Of a stretch of DNA of 64,000 nucleotides, positions 1-12,625 are shown in pieces (position 1 is the stretch's first letter; every line of letters begins with the position of its first letter). Under the pieces are notes generated by a model. That model searched no databases. It saw only the letters and a list, made by a program, of their open reading frames with translations, and was not told where the DNA came from. This stretch comes from Neelides folsomi (taxonomy: Eukaryota; Arthropoda; Collembola; Neelipleona; Neelidae). The translations under genes were made by a program, and so were the position numbers. The stretch covers positions 124,001-188,000 of the forward strand of contig JAQGBZ010000051.1 of NCBI GenBank assembly GCA_034687125.1. The letters are read 5' to 3'.

Positions 1-33
1 ATTTATTTATTCGGTCTTTGGTTGATTGTATAG

Positions 34-3000
34 GCCTATGTTCGCATGTTCCTGGCACACAAAACGGTTACGAATCTGCGGATGCGAACTCTCGCTGCCA
101 CTTACATTCAAAAAGTATGGAGGGGATATAGGGTTCGGAAATGGTATCAGAACTTGCGAACGAGCTGCATCCAGTTCCAGGCAATTGTGAGAGGGAATTT
201 TGCTCGTCAAAGGTTCACCGCCACTTTCGACCAGAACTCATCCAGGCATTCCAATAAGCCCAAAGAGGTAAGAAATGTGATATATGGAAGATAGGGATAT
301 TATTATTATATCAATTGGATTTATAAGAAAGGGAGTGCAGTTATGAAACTTCCTGTGGTGATTCCTTTGTTGAAGGATTTTGATGAGAAATGATGATTGG
401 TTTCTTGTAGAATCTCCTCAGTGTCAATCGAGTGAAAGGTGAAGACTCCCATTCTGGTCAATCCACAGACGAGGCCTTTTTGTCAAAGGGCTCAAGTCAG
501 GAAGAGCTTGATGAAAGCAAACTGGTGATTCCCTCAGATCTCGGTGACTCTGAAGAGTAAGTTCATTATTTCCTAATACTGTTAGTATACACATTTATGA
601 AGTTATTTGGAATTTATAAATTAATAAATGATCCATTGGTATATGTACTTAATTATGTATGATATATTTAATGTGATATATTAATTTGTATGGGATGTTT
701 TAGGAGCAGCGGAGTGCATGAAGATAGCGAATCTGAGTCAATAAGTTCATATCGAGATTTACGTCACATTCCCACTACTCATCGGCCGCTGCCGTCGTTG
801 TCGGAATCAATGCCAACGCTCACCTCCAACCCACAAGCTCAACCACACCATTGGAGCAACTTCAGCCCATCTATGTCAAATTTTCCACATGGTTTCTCAC
901 AGAATGTACCTCAACAGTTGGGTGGTTCTCCATCATTGGAAAAGTATGCTGGGATTAATTTAACATTAGGAATTAGATTCAGAGCTCTCCACTCGAGCCT
1001 TGTACTAAAATCCAATTAATGTTGCAGGAATTCTAGTCAACCGAATGCCCCACCGCCCATCAAACAAAGGACCAACAAGAAGAAATCCCCGACTAAAAAT
1101 GCCAAAATTAATAAATCTGAAGAGGAAATGAATCGATTGGATGAAGCATTGAGTGGTGAGTTATTTCTGCTTCGTATGATTTTTTATTCGAGTTTTATTA
1201 GGAAAATCGTATTATTAAACTTTTCTTTAATTTGGAAATTTTTTATTAAAAATATTAGGCTTGAAACGAGATGAAGAAATTATGACAAATGTGAGCAAGA
1301 ATCCTTTCAATCGAGCAAAGAAGCATATTAAAACGTTGATTGGTATGTGATAATTTTAGCAAAAGGATCAATAATTATTTTAATTATTTAATGTTGTTTG
1401 TTTCTGTTAATTCTAATATAATTATTAAGCATTTTTATTCTTTATTTCAGTTGGTGGGAATAGTAAGACGAAAGCGGAGAAAGAAGCTGCCATTTTAGAC
1501 AGTGAGAGTGAGACGGAAGACACAGACACTCTCACCATCTCAAATTCCTCTTCAACACCTTCAACCATCACTTTGGATTCTGCCGAGACTCAGACGACGA
1601 GGAATAAAAATAAAGAATCCCATTTGTCACTCCAGGCCTACCATGGCGAGTCCCATAGGGATCTTGGGAATTTGAAGACAACTCGATCTCTTCAGTCCTT
1701 CTCAACCCATGATGGGAAGTTTGAGTCGAGGGAGAGGAGCGAAGAGACGCGATCCAGAATTGACAGAAGAGAAGAACGAAGGCGGTTGATTGAGGAAAGA
1801 GCGGCGATGAAGAATTTGTCAATTGATACGAGTGGAGAGAGACGGGAGAGTGAGGAAAGTGGAAGCAGCAGCGAAATGAGGAGGGAAAGTCGAGATAGCA
1901 ATCAGAGCAAAGGGAGTTATGCAAGCGGAAGTCCCAGTAACTCAAGTCAAGATAGTCTTTTCGAATTAAGAAACTCATCTGAGAGATTTAGTGGAAGAGA
2001 AAAGGAAAGAAAAGCCCAAGGATTTTCTCCTAAAAGGTTTCAATTTATTTTTCTTTTTCTTTTACCATTTAGGTGTTAAGTGTGGCATGTAATGCGTATA
2101 TGGTATGACATTTATAGTTAGTAATATCAGTAGTGTGAGTAAAGTGACAAATCATTTTATAAATTCTATTTGTATGCATGTTATGTAATGTAATTAGGTG
2201 TCATATACCAAAATAAATATGGTATAGGGAATGTATCAAGTGTTGGATTATGTGTGATTTGAAATTGAATGTAAATTGATTATTTTGTTATGTTTTTAGT
2301 GTGGTGGTTCTCACACAGTCGGCCATATTTGGTTCAACGATCAATTCCCGGAAGCATAATTTGATTGAAGAGAACCGGATGGAGCGGAGTGGGAAAGCAA
2401 AAGGAGGTCTCGGTGTCGGATTATTGGACTTTGTTCAATCGAGAGACGTCCGGAGATCTCGATCCGTCTCTGAGACCCGCAAGAGCCACATTGACTATCC
2501 CGAACATATGGAGGAAAATATGGAGGACTTGGGGAGGAATCTAACAGAGAATGGGAAAGGAGGAATCACATATCATGTTTACGAAAAGATAACAAAGTCC
2601 CCCAATGCTTGTTTCTTTTGTGGAAAGGGCATCCATATATTTGCTCCCGGGGCCAAATGCTCCTTGTGCCAATTTCTCCTACACATCAAATGCCAACATA
2701 ATTTAGAGGGCTTTCACAACAATTGCCAAGGTCCAAATGACGTTGGAAAAGGGCGTGATTCGATTTTGGACAATGTTATTCCTACCAAAGGGGACACAAC
2801 CGGACGAAGGAAATATCGTAAAATGAGCAAATCCGCAACTGACATGAGCAAACCGGGTAAATTCAATTTGACTGGAACGTCGGAGTTTACGGATCGAACG
2901 GATCAAATTATTTCTGGTGTGAAGGAACTTCAATTAATGCAGGAGTTCATCTCGAAAAAGATCTATCTTTTGAAGCACAAAGGTGAAAAGGAAAATGCAG

Positions 3001-5266
3001 TCGACCGTGTTTTCCAACAAGCCCTGATCGAGTTCAAAGACAATCTCGTGTCGACGTTTAGTGCGGCCAGCAAACACGGAAGTTCCATGTTGAGCATCAA
3101 ATACAAAGATCTCATTGCCAATTTTGCGAATATTATTGAGACGGTTTGTAAGCATGAAGGGATCGGCCATGACTTCCCTACAACCATGGGCGTCAATGGT
3201 TTCCGTGGGTTTTTGAATGAGTTCATGACTGCTAATCGAGTGGAGGAAAAACCAAAAGTGACCAAAAATCCTAAAGGTCGAAAAGAGCGGAGGAAGAAAG
3301 ATGGGAAAAGAACCAAAGATGAAGAATTTTCCCACTTGGGTCATACATTCATTTCAATGGTCATTAACATCCCGACAGCTTGTGAATTTTGCTCTTCATT
3401 CATCATGTGGCCGATTGAGCGAGGTGTGGTTTGTCAAAAGTGCAAATTGGCTTGTCATAAAAAATGCCAATTGAAGATTGTTGCAGAATGTAATGAAAGT
3501 CAAAAGGGGAATGGTGGAACGGAAACGGGGATTTTTGGAGTTTCGCTCAATTCGCTTGTTTCGGAAAATCAAACTGTGCCATTGGTCGTGGAGAGTTTGG
3601 TCGTTGCTATTGAAATGTATGGATTGAGACAAGAGGGCCTTTATCGGAAATCTGGAGTGAGTTCGAGGGTGAGGGAAGTGAAGCAGGATATTGATGAAGG
3701 GAAGGAAATAGAAGACTGGGGAATTTATCCTGTTCATGTATTGACGTCTGTTCTCAAGTCCTTCTTTAGAGAAATGCCAGAACCCCTTTTGACCTTTGAG
3801 CTCTATGATGAGTTTCTCAGAGCTGCTGACCTCTCCACTGTGGAAGATCGAATCCAAACTATTTTTTCAATTTTGAAGAAATTACCAAAACCAAATTATG
3901 ATCTCATGGAAAGACTTACCTTTCATCTTGTTAGGTAATATTACATTAATTAACATTTTTTGTTATTTTTTACTAATTTTAAGATTGCCATTTTTATAAG
4001 ATTACTATTTTCACTTTTAACATTTTTCAACCGCCTACGTGTATACCTTATTTGTTGAAATTTGATTAGAAGAGGTCATGGAGGTCACAAAGGTAATTTA
4101 ACTTTTTTTATACAATTTCAGAGTTGCCCAATGCGAGGATAAGAATCGCATGAACGCGAATTGTCTTGCGATTGTTTTTGCCCCATGCATTTTAAGAACG
4201 AATAAGGCTCGACAGGTTCAAGAATCTCTCAAAGACATTTCTCGCCAGACGATGTGCATTGAGACGATTATTTTAGAACAACTGAAAAAGGTCAAAGCGA
4301 CTCTTTCGAATATTGAGAGCGTTGACTGTGCGGCACATTCCTTCTCCGTGCGACTTAACTCCATTCGAAGTTCAAAGGTAATTTTGAATGGATTTTTAGA
4401 TTTTCTTTTCAGCTTGGATTTTGGCATATAATGAGGAAAAGACTTGAATTGAATGGATTTCATTTCAGATGCGATCTCCACCGGATCGTAAGAAATTATC
4501 CGCTGGGAGCACAGGATCTCAAAGTGAAGGAAGCACCTCTGGAAATGTCATCAACGAATCCTCCACGCCGGATTCAATGAGTGCGGAGGAGGAGGAGGAA
4601 TATCTCACTCGACATCTCCAACATTTAAAAGATGTACGTCAATGATGGGGGAGAATTCTGGGAAAATTGGATTAGAGGAAACTTAATGAAATTTGAACCG
4701 AGTTATTTTGATGCATTCAATTTGTTGGATGTTATAGGAAAAGGCTTTATTGACGTCAGTGCTTCCCTCACTCTCACGAACTCCTTCGGACGAAGATCTC
4801 CTTTTCACCGACCCAGAGGGAGAAAGCCCGGGTGGAAGTGCGGATGATTTGCATCAAGAGGCCAAAACCCCTTCCCCACGGCAATCCCGGGCAAAATCTC
4901 TCCAACACACTAAATTGGATTCCCTCGTGGTGACTTCAACCCATTCGAGAATTTCGCCAGTGTTGAGGGGACCAGGTAGGAAATGATTGAATTATTAATG
5001 CTTAGATGAAATTAACTCAATTTTAAATTAAATTGAAATTTAGAAAGTAAAGTATATTTAAACCTTATATGGGATTTTTAGTTTCTTCTCCGCTTCTCCT
5101 TCCTGCCAAGAATCGCGGGCCGTTGAGGAAACCACCATCGAGATTTGTGAGAAATTTGGGTTATGTTGACTTTGGAGAGAGCGAAGGAGAAGAAACGACG
5201 CTACAAGACGAAGACGTCAGCGTCATTTCAGTGGAACAAAATGAAGAAGAAGGAATCATTGTTTAG
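34..5266 (+). CDS. Myo9: Unconventional myosin IX, C-terminal part (IQ, C1, C1, RhoGAP); 5' end outside window
   Basis: This is the tail of a class IX myosin, an actin motor that carries a Rho GTPase-activating domain. Exons read as 34-267, 411-556, 704-943, 1028-1155, 1259-1342, 1451-2036, 2300-3934, 4122-4377, 4469-4633, 4738-4975 and 5082-5266, all with GT-AG junctions in phase. The first exon has a calmodulin-binding IQ motif (IQKVWRGYRVR) and a second, weaker one. A long Ser/Arg/Glu-rich linker follows (about 411-2036). Two C1 zinc fingers lie near 2571-2725 and 3340-3492; the second fits the C1 spacing exactly and the first deviates. RhoGAP starts near 3525, with the arginine finger in GLYRKSG, and runs across the 3934/4122 junction (NANCLAIVFAPC). 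After it comes a Ser/Glu-rich tail with LSRTPSDEDLLFT, ending at TAG 5264-5266. The motor domain lies upstream of the window. The RhoGAP of this family acts on RhoA; that is family knowledge. The domain order fits no other myosin class. Confidence 0.95.
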
Positions 5267-6964
5267 AATTATTTAATTATTCTTCAGATCTGACTTTCTT
5301 TCTTGCTCCTCTGCATTTTATTAAACCCGTCATATTTAACTAGCATTTTGACTTAATTATAACTAATTATTATTTTATGATTATTTATTTGTTAGCTAAT
5401 TAATTATTGTAGTTAGCGTGTTATTACTTATTAAACTATTAAAAATTACACATTTGAGGATAATTTTCTTTTTAAAAAATCTACTAAACAATGAACCGAA
5501 TCAGTAGCGTGGAGAGTTATATATTATATTAATACATATTACTAATACATAATATTATATATGAAAGTATTACGGAAAATTGAATTTATGAGATTTATGT
5601 AATGTTCCTTTTATAATGTATGTCACAAATGTTAGCCAAGAAATTTAATAGAAGCTCGCTTGTATTAATCTTTATATTGTTATTTCGACTGTTTTTATTA
5701 TAGGCTTTTTTTATTACAAGTTGATCCAACGTATTACATAGTTTAAGAATGCTTAATATTGAGATTCACTTATTTTTACTTTTATATTTAATCAACTGCC
5801 AAAAAAGGAAGAGATTTGATGTGGCGAAATTTTGCCCTTTTTCATTTAATTTATATCTTACCATACATGAATGTATACTCGAACGGACCTCGAATTGAAT
5901 TTATCTTCTTCTTATTTGGTATATCAATAATGTAGGAAACCAAGTTTACCTAAGAGAAATCAAACATGATGTAATGTGATTGTGATTCAATGGATAATCA
6001 AATAACTGTAATTCCCTAATGGACTCTCAATTCTTAAATGTGTACACGGTTTTAATGAAGTGGTGAAAAGGGTAATAATAAATATTTAAGGCCTCTGTGC
6101 GTTCCATCGTAAGTAATGCCAGAGGAGTCCCAGAAAACAACTAAAGGGTAAATATAAATACATTTAATACCAATATAACTTAGGTAGTTATGTTCTACCT
6201 AATTAACTTTAAATATTACTAAATATATCAAATAATATTTCAGCTGTTATCGAATATGTAGCTGAACGTCGTTAATTAAATGTGTAGATCAATGAACATA
6301 ATAATATGAAAATATAACAAAAATATTTATCTTTAAAATTATTAAAAAATACATACTTAATAACTTAATACCCTTTATGGAGATTTCTCCGAGTAATTTA
6401 CAAATTTTGGATCATAAATGGAAACTGAATTTAACTGAACTATTATATGCCAATAATGGAAAAGCGTAGTTAAAAATCATTGTTATATTGAAAAAAAGTC
6501 TTATTGCATTATTTACAAAAACCGTGCAAAGGTGTAATATTCTTAATTATAACTAATATTACAAAAAAACGTTTATTTTTAAAGTATTCCAAATAGGATC
6601 ATTGATGTGATTACCTTTACAAATGAATCCTTGACCTTCCTTTGGTTCCATTAACTTACTATTTGTACCTGACAATTGCTACACTTCCTTTGTTGTCAAT
6701 TTAATATATGATATAACAATAAAACTATATGTAATGGTTTGCTTCATGAAATAATTTTCAATTATTTTTTATTCATGATTGGACAATTGGAATGATTGGT
6801 TTCAATGAGGTCACGGCACAAGATTGAATTTTAATATCTTTATTGGGAGATCACTATGAAGTTCTACATACAATACACCAACTGCATACAAGATTAATTA
6901 GTTAATTACAGATTAAGGTTTTATAAATTCTTTCCATCACTTCACTATACGAGTATAAAAACTA
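5267..6964. other. Convergent intergenic region between the myosin IX and BTB-kelch genes
   Basis: This stretch is very AT-rich and holds no coding frame I can support. It should contain the 3' UTRs of both convergent genes. On the + side a variant poly(A) signal ATTAAA lies at about 5320-5325, some 55 nt after the myosin stop. On the - side a canonical AATAAA lies at 6839-6844. A short palindromic AT run at 5510-5570 is low complexity. Confidence 0.6.
6839..6844 (-). promoter_or_regulatory. Poly(A) signal AATAAA of the BTB-kelch gene
   Basis: The + strand reads TTTATT, which is AATAAA on the coding (-) strand, about 120 nt after the stop codon at 6965-6967. It is the first canonical hexamer downstream of the stop. 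Confidence 0.6.
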
Positions 6965-9900
6965 TTAAATTAAAACCAACGAAGAGCCCGCAAGTTTGGA
7001 AGGAAGCTTGGCCATTCTTTCCGTTGATCTTCCCTTTTCTGTATTGTAAACTTCAACGGTATTAAGAAGCGTATTACAATCGGAATTCGATCCGCTTACA
7101 ATCACAATGTATTTTCCTGCATTAGTGAAAAAGTAAAAAAATTTAAAATATAATTACAATTTCATACAACTTGGAGCTTGATACTTTATTAGAATACAAT
7201 TATGTAAAGATTAAATTAACTGTTTACCTAAACTAATTGAAGCAAAAGCATGTCTCGCCATGTTAAGTTCACCAACTTTCCTCCAACAATTCAATTTTTT
7301 ATCAAAAAGGTAAACACTATTTTGACTTTTGGGTTTCGAATTTCTCTTTCTCGTTCCAGCCCCTCCGATTAGATATAATTGATTATGTACGGAAAATGCA
7401 CTTGCGAAACATTTTGGTTTCGGTAGGTTGGGTTTATTTGACCATCTGAATCAAAATTTAAAAAAATTATATCACAATCACACAATCAAGTTATTTAAAG
7501 ACCCATCCTATGCAAATAGTTAATTGATAATACTTTAATTTTTTTTACTGTAGTGTACTTTTAAACGTAAATTGGATTGATGTAAATTACCGGTCCCTAT
7601 AAGGGTCATATGCTATAGTTGTGTTTAAAATGGGAGTCGAAGGATCTTTAGTTAAACCTCCAATGATCCAAATTTCGGAATTATAAACTGCCACTGCCGT
7701 GCTTATTCTTGCACGATCCATGGAGGATATTTGGACCCAAAGATCCGATTCTGGGTCATACATCTCACAAGAACTTAAAGGTCTGTTTAAAACATAAACC
7801 TCATTGTTATTTCACAAAGATTATATTGATTGTACTATGAATCTGGTATCTATTGATAATTAATAATCAAAAGCATTAAATGATTTAAATTCAATAAACC
7901 TTCCGGCATAATCGCAACCCCCAAAAGCAAAAATACTTCCTTGATATTCCACATAGCCAAACTTTGCCCTAGGGATGATCATATCCCCTAATTTGGTCCA
8001 AGATCCGTTGGACGGATCAAAAGTCCAAGTAGTTCCACTTGGAATGCAATTGTTCTTTTTGGTCCTTTTCCTCAAATCGAATCCTCCAAAGATGAAGACA
8101 AGTCCATTTAAGGTCACAGCCCCGCCAAAAAACCGCGGTTCGGGTAAACTTCCGCCCAATTGCCATTCATTCCTCTCACGGTTGTATTTAAACATATTGC
8201 TCCCGTTGTTTTTCTCCAAACTGTATTTCCTGTACGTGTCAATTCCTCCCAAGAGCAAAAGATTCAGTTCAATTTTTGTACTTGAAACATCTTTGAGTCT
8301 AATAATTTAATTATTTTAATTATTTTATTACTTTTATATTAATTATTATTTTATATGTATTAATTATTTATGCTTATGGGATTATGAATTCAATATTTGA
8401 TGTAACGTGACCGTGTAAAAGAATTATAATAATAATTATGTTATTACTTATGATTCCTTCCACATTCTTTTGCATCATCCAATTGAGCCATTTGTTTTAT
8501 GCGTTTGAATCTTTTCCTGGCCAAGAACCCACGCATCCTACATTGAATGACCGTTGCGGCTTTTTCCCTCATCATTTTCTTGCATTTCCATTTACCTCTT
8601 CTCTGAAGAAAATGGATTCATTAAAATTCAAGTCTGATTAATTGGCCATTAATGTGGAAATTCAATTTCCTCATTAACAATTAATATTATACTTAATATG
8701 CTCTTTGCTCAATTCATTAAACTAAAGAAGTTTAATGAGCAATGTTAAAAAAGAACATTAACATGCTCATTTGACTAGAGAAATTCATAAGACGCTTTTA
8801 TTCACTTAAAGATTTTGAGAGTCGTGAATGAAGAATTTTTTGAATCAATTAAAAAAAGTCACGTAATGATTTTGGTTCTGTAACATTAACATCTTTAACA
8901 TTAATTTCGTGTTCCGCACTCACATTAATTGGAATTTCCGCTTCTCGAAGGTCTTCATTTCTCCCTTCCAAAGTTTCTCTACGAGTAAAATATTGGTATT
9001 AGTTATTACATATTTAGGAATAGAATCACGATAATTAATAATTAATAAAATAAAAGACTAAAATGAAACTGTTCAAATAATGAGAGGTGTAAATTGAAAT
9101 TTGTAATTAAATTACTTTTCATTGTCAGATTCATTAGCGGTTTTGTCTTCATTCGCATCAAATGAAACTTTAGCAGGAAGTCTCTGTAAATTCAAATGAG
9201 TTTTAAAATTTAATTAAAAGCATAAATAGACTATTAGATGCTATCTAAGATGGAATGAATTTTAAAGTAAAATTTGATTTGAAAATTATGATAAAGGTTA
9301 ATATATTTAAAAGATAATTACATTGTGATCCGGTTCAACTTCAAGATTATGACGATCCCTTGGTGGCGTCACTCCAGAAGCAAATAACCAACGATTCAAT
9401 TCCCCTGGACGGTTCCCATAATTTTCTTTGAATATGGAATATCTATAAATTGAATTGAATTAACTTCATTTTAAAATAATATTAAATAATATATTTATAA
9501 TATTAAAATGTTCTAACGTTAATCCATCTTGAACCATTTTCTTCACTTCTGGAAAGGAGTAGATTTTGGCATAATCAGGCAAACTTGCTGCTTCGGCACA
9601 ATGACAGATTTGAGTCAATTGAAGCGGCTTCAATAATCCAAATCTGATAATGCTCATCAATTTCACGGTGTATGGGGAACGATTTCCCCAATCAAAGAGC
9701 AACCAACGAACAGCCGCGTCATAAACATCAAGTTCGCTTTAAGAAATAAAATGAATATCGTTTTAGCTATGTGAATTAAAGTGTAATGATAATAAAGAAA
9801 GCTTTAAGTTATTAGTTAATTAGTTAATTAATAATTTGAGAAGGAATTTATTGAAAGTGAGATAGAATGATGTTAAAATTACACCTTTTGATTTTAATAG

Positions 9901-12046
9901 CATCAGCATCAAGGAGGATGTTTAACTCATCATAGCTCAAATTGAGAAATTGCCTTGATTTGTAAATTGTAGGGAAAAGAATCGCAAGGCGTGCAGAGAG
10001 GATTTTCACAAGCTCTGTGCATTTTCGTTTCCTCGCTTCTTCAAACATCTTAACAACTTTCGGGTCTTCTGCTTCTACTTTTTCTTTAATGAAATTAACA
10101 CATTCGTACTTCAAATCTAAATTAACAAATAATTATTGATTACTAATTAACTAATAAAATAGTTGTATCTGAGAAATTGTTAATAACTTTAATGATTGAT
10201 GTTGAAATCTAATTGAAAATAATGTTATCAGTATCGAATTGTTTTAAATAATACCAGGGATTTCAAGATATGAAGCTATTGCGAAAAGACCAACAACGTT
10301 GTCTGAACTGAATAACAAGCCCTTCGATTCTTTTTCAATCAGAATCCAATCCATCAAAGATGTAAAGTCTTGTGGACATATTTGACCCTAAAAAGACGAT
10401 CATTATTACATAAGGCTTATTAATCCTTATTATTTATTATATTATTAATCCCAGAATTACTATACAATCTGACTTAAATTACTTATAATAATATATAAAT
10501 ATTCACCTGTGGTAATTCAACTCTCATGAGATTTTCCTTTGGTCTTCTTAATTTGTCAAAATAATTTGAACAGCTTTCAAGAATTATGGAATGAACAGGG
10601 AATTCTTGATTTCCAATGATGATTTTCGTATCTGGATGACTTTAAACGAACATTTTCAATTAAAGCGCAAATTAAATAATTAAATGTTTTAAGAGACTAA
10701 ATGCTAATGTGATTGCCAGTTTACATTGCTCGCTTGATTCTATAATGGATATTTTCCATTAGATCTGATCTGAATGCCATTGGACTATTTTCATCTAAAT
10801 CTCTCATACTTTCACAGTAAGCTTCATCATTCCTATAACTGAACATTAAAATAGAATAATTAAATTGTGTAACTGTAAGTCGTGTTATGTAACAATGTTG
10901 AGATAATAATAATAAAATAAGTATATATTTTTTATTTAACTCTAATACCTTTTTTCAATTTGATCAAATCTTTCTCTTTTTGAATCTCTAACAAAATTAT
11001 TATTTTGGTACTTTTGGGATGACCTAAAATTGAAAACATAAAATTATAAAAAGTAAAATTTAATTTTATATACTACCTATTAGTTAAAATTGAAACCCCA
11101 AGGGGTAAAACCTGTCTTCTTCAGTATCTGGAAGTGGAGGAATTGGAGGGCTTTCCATTTTGGCCACAGAAATGGTATTGAAATTAAAATCCTCTTGGAT
11201 TGAAATTCTTTTTGAATGAGGATTTGTCACCAAAACGCTGATGTTCTTGTTTTGAAAGGCAACCTACGCAATTTATAATTTTAACCTCAAATCATGATAT
11301 TTGAAATAAATATATTTACAAATAAATATGATTTTCAATAAAATAAAATGTTCATTGATATTTTACAAGAAATTTCTCACATTTTCAGGTGAGATTTTCA
11401 GATTCCCACTTTCAGTCTTTCTAAAGGGAAAATAACTAGCGTTGCTAAAATTTGTCGACTCCTGTTGATCAAAAGACGCTTTGGGTGCATATGATGCAGT
11501 CGACGTCGCCGACGGGATTGGATGAGCAGAAGGTGGTGAACTACGGGGATTTAAATTTACATTGTTGGTAATTAAAGGGCCAAAGCGCAGCAATTGAACA
11601 GACCAATTATTATAAAATCGAAAAAACAAAACAATTAACCTACCGTTCTAAAATTCTCCAATTCGCGGGTGTCTGATATGATGATGGCCATTTTTCAGCG
11701 TAACAAGGACCTTTGTTGACTCGGACTTTTTGACTCTCGCGATCTTCGTTCTTCAAAGGTCGAATTGTGACTTCAATTGATCGACGGCGTCTTCTACCTT
11801 TCTTCTTACAATTTTCCTATTTGAAATGCAAACTGGTCAATTTAATCAATAAAAATGAATAATTATGATAATGTAATGTAGAAATAATAATTTTATCAAT
11901 ACTTTATGTTTTTTAGAATCCGCAGTGCTGCGAGAAGAAAGCCTGTCCCGATAATGAGGAGTTACATAATCGATAGGTTTTTTGTTAAAACCTTCATAGT
12001 TTTCTTCTGACTCTGACGACGCTGAAGAACTCGTATGTTTTCCCAT
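6965..12046 (-). CDS. BTB-BACK-IQ-kelch protein (kelch-like family) with long N-terminal extension
   Basis: This is a kelch-like protein of about 964 aa; the family usually serves as CUL3 ubiquitin-ligase substrate adaptors. Coding order: 12046-11903, 11816-11644, 11540-11381, 11263-11112, 11023-10949, 10838-10725, 10639-10507, 10387-10255, 10116-9885, 9736-9518, 9442-9322, 9183-9116, 8978-8924, 8602-8448, 8298-7900, 7782-7591, 7445-7228, 7116-6965. Codon phase agrees at every junction. Residues 1-272 are disordered and basic (KKKGRRRRR). BTB is about 273-362 (GNQEFPVHSIILESC), BACK about 362-512 (YDAAVRWLLFDW), then a charged linker. An IQ motif, VIQCRMRGFLARKRF, sits at about 611-625. About six kelch blades follow, with FIFGG, FAFGG, IIGG and YLIGG strands. 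The donor at 8447 (GTAATA) and the one ending exon 9518 (GTTAGA) are weak but phase-consistent. The start is MGKHTSSS at 12046; an in-frame ATG upstream (near 12205) would add 53 residues. The CUL3 role is inferred from the family. Confidence 0.88.
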
Positions 12047-12412
12047 CCAATTCCTTGAAATTTTTTTATGATTTTGATACTTGGAATTTACGAGCAGTTT
12101 AATTGAACGTTTGTCTCCAAACGTTTTCTCTGATTGTCTTTTCTCTCTTTCGTTTCGTTTCGAAATGAAAAAGAGAAATATCCGACCTAAAACTATGGAG
12201 TTCAAAATTTTAATAGGATTTTATGTGTATTTTGAAATGTGGCCTAATAAGGTCGGAGGTCGGATAAGGAAAATGTGAATTTTTTAAAACCCAAGCATTC
12301 ATGTAATTTTCATTAGATTAAAAACCCATATGATTGAAGTTTATATGAATAATGTACCGAGTATGTGTATAATGATAAATTGTTAGTCACATAACAGATT
12401 AAATAATGTTTA

Positions 12413-12462
12413 TTTTGTTAATAATAATAAATGTTAATTTTGTTAATAATAATAAATGTTAA
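12413..12462. repeat. Two-copy 25-bp tandem repeat
   Basis: The unit TTTTGTTAATAATAATAAATG plus TTAA occurs twice head to tail. It lies between the BTB-kelch start and the end of the next - strand gene. It is probably slippage in AT-rich DNA. Confidence 0.75.
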
Positions 12463-12625
12463 TGCTTATAGTTAATTAATTATTTAAATTGATGAACTTT
12501 GTCTAAAATTATGATAAAAAACCTTTCCTCGCCAAAATTATGCTTATTTTATAAAATAGTCAATTTATGTAAACCGTCGAAATTTTATAATTTATTGAAA
12601 TATCATTTGTTATAAGTGTTTATTA

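Noticed and set aside
8880-8978. Reading the exon at 8978 through to a stop near 8858, making two separate - strand genes
   Set aside because: A consensus donor (AAT|GTGAGT) at 8923 keeps phase with the IQ exon, which in turn fits the kelch exon; one gene explains all junctions.
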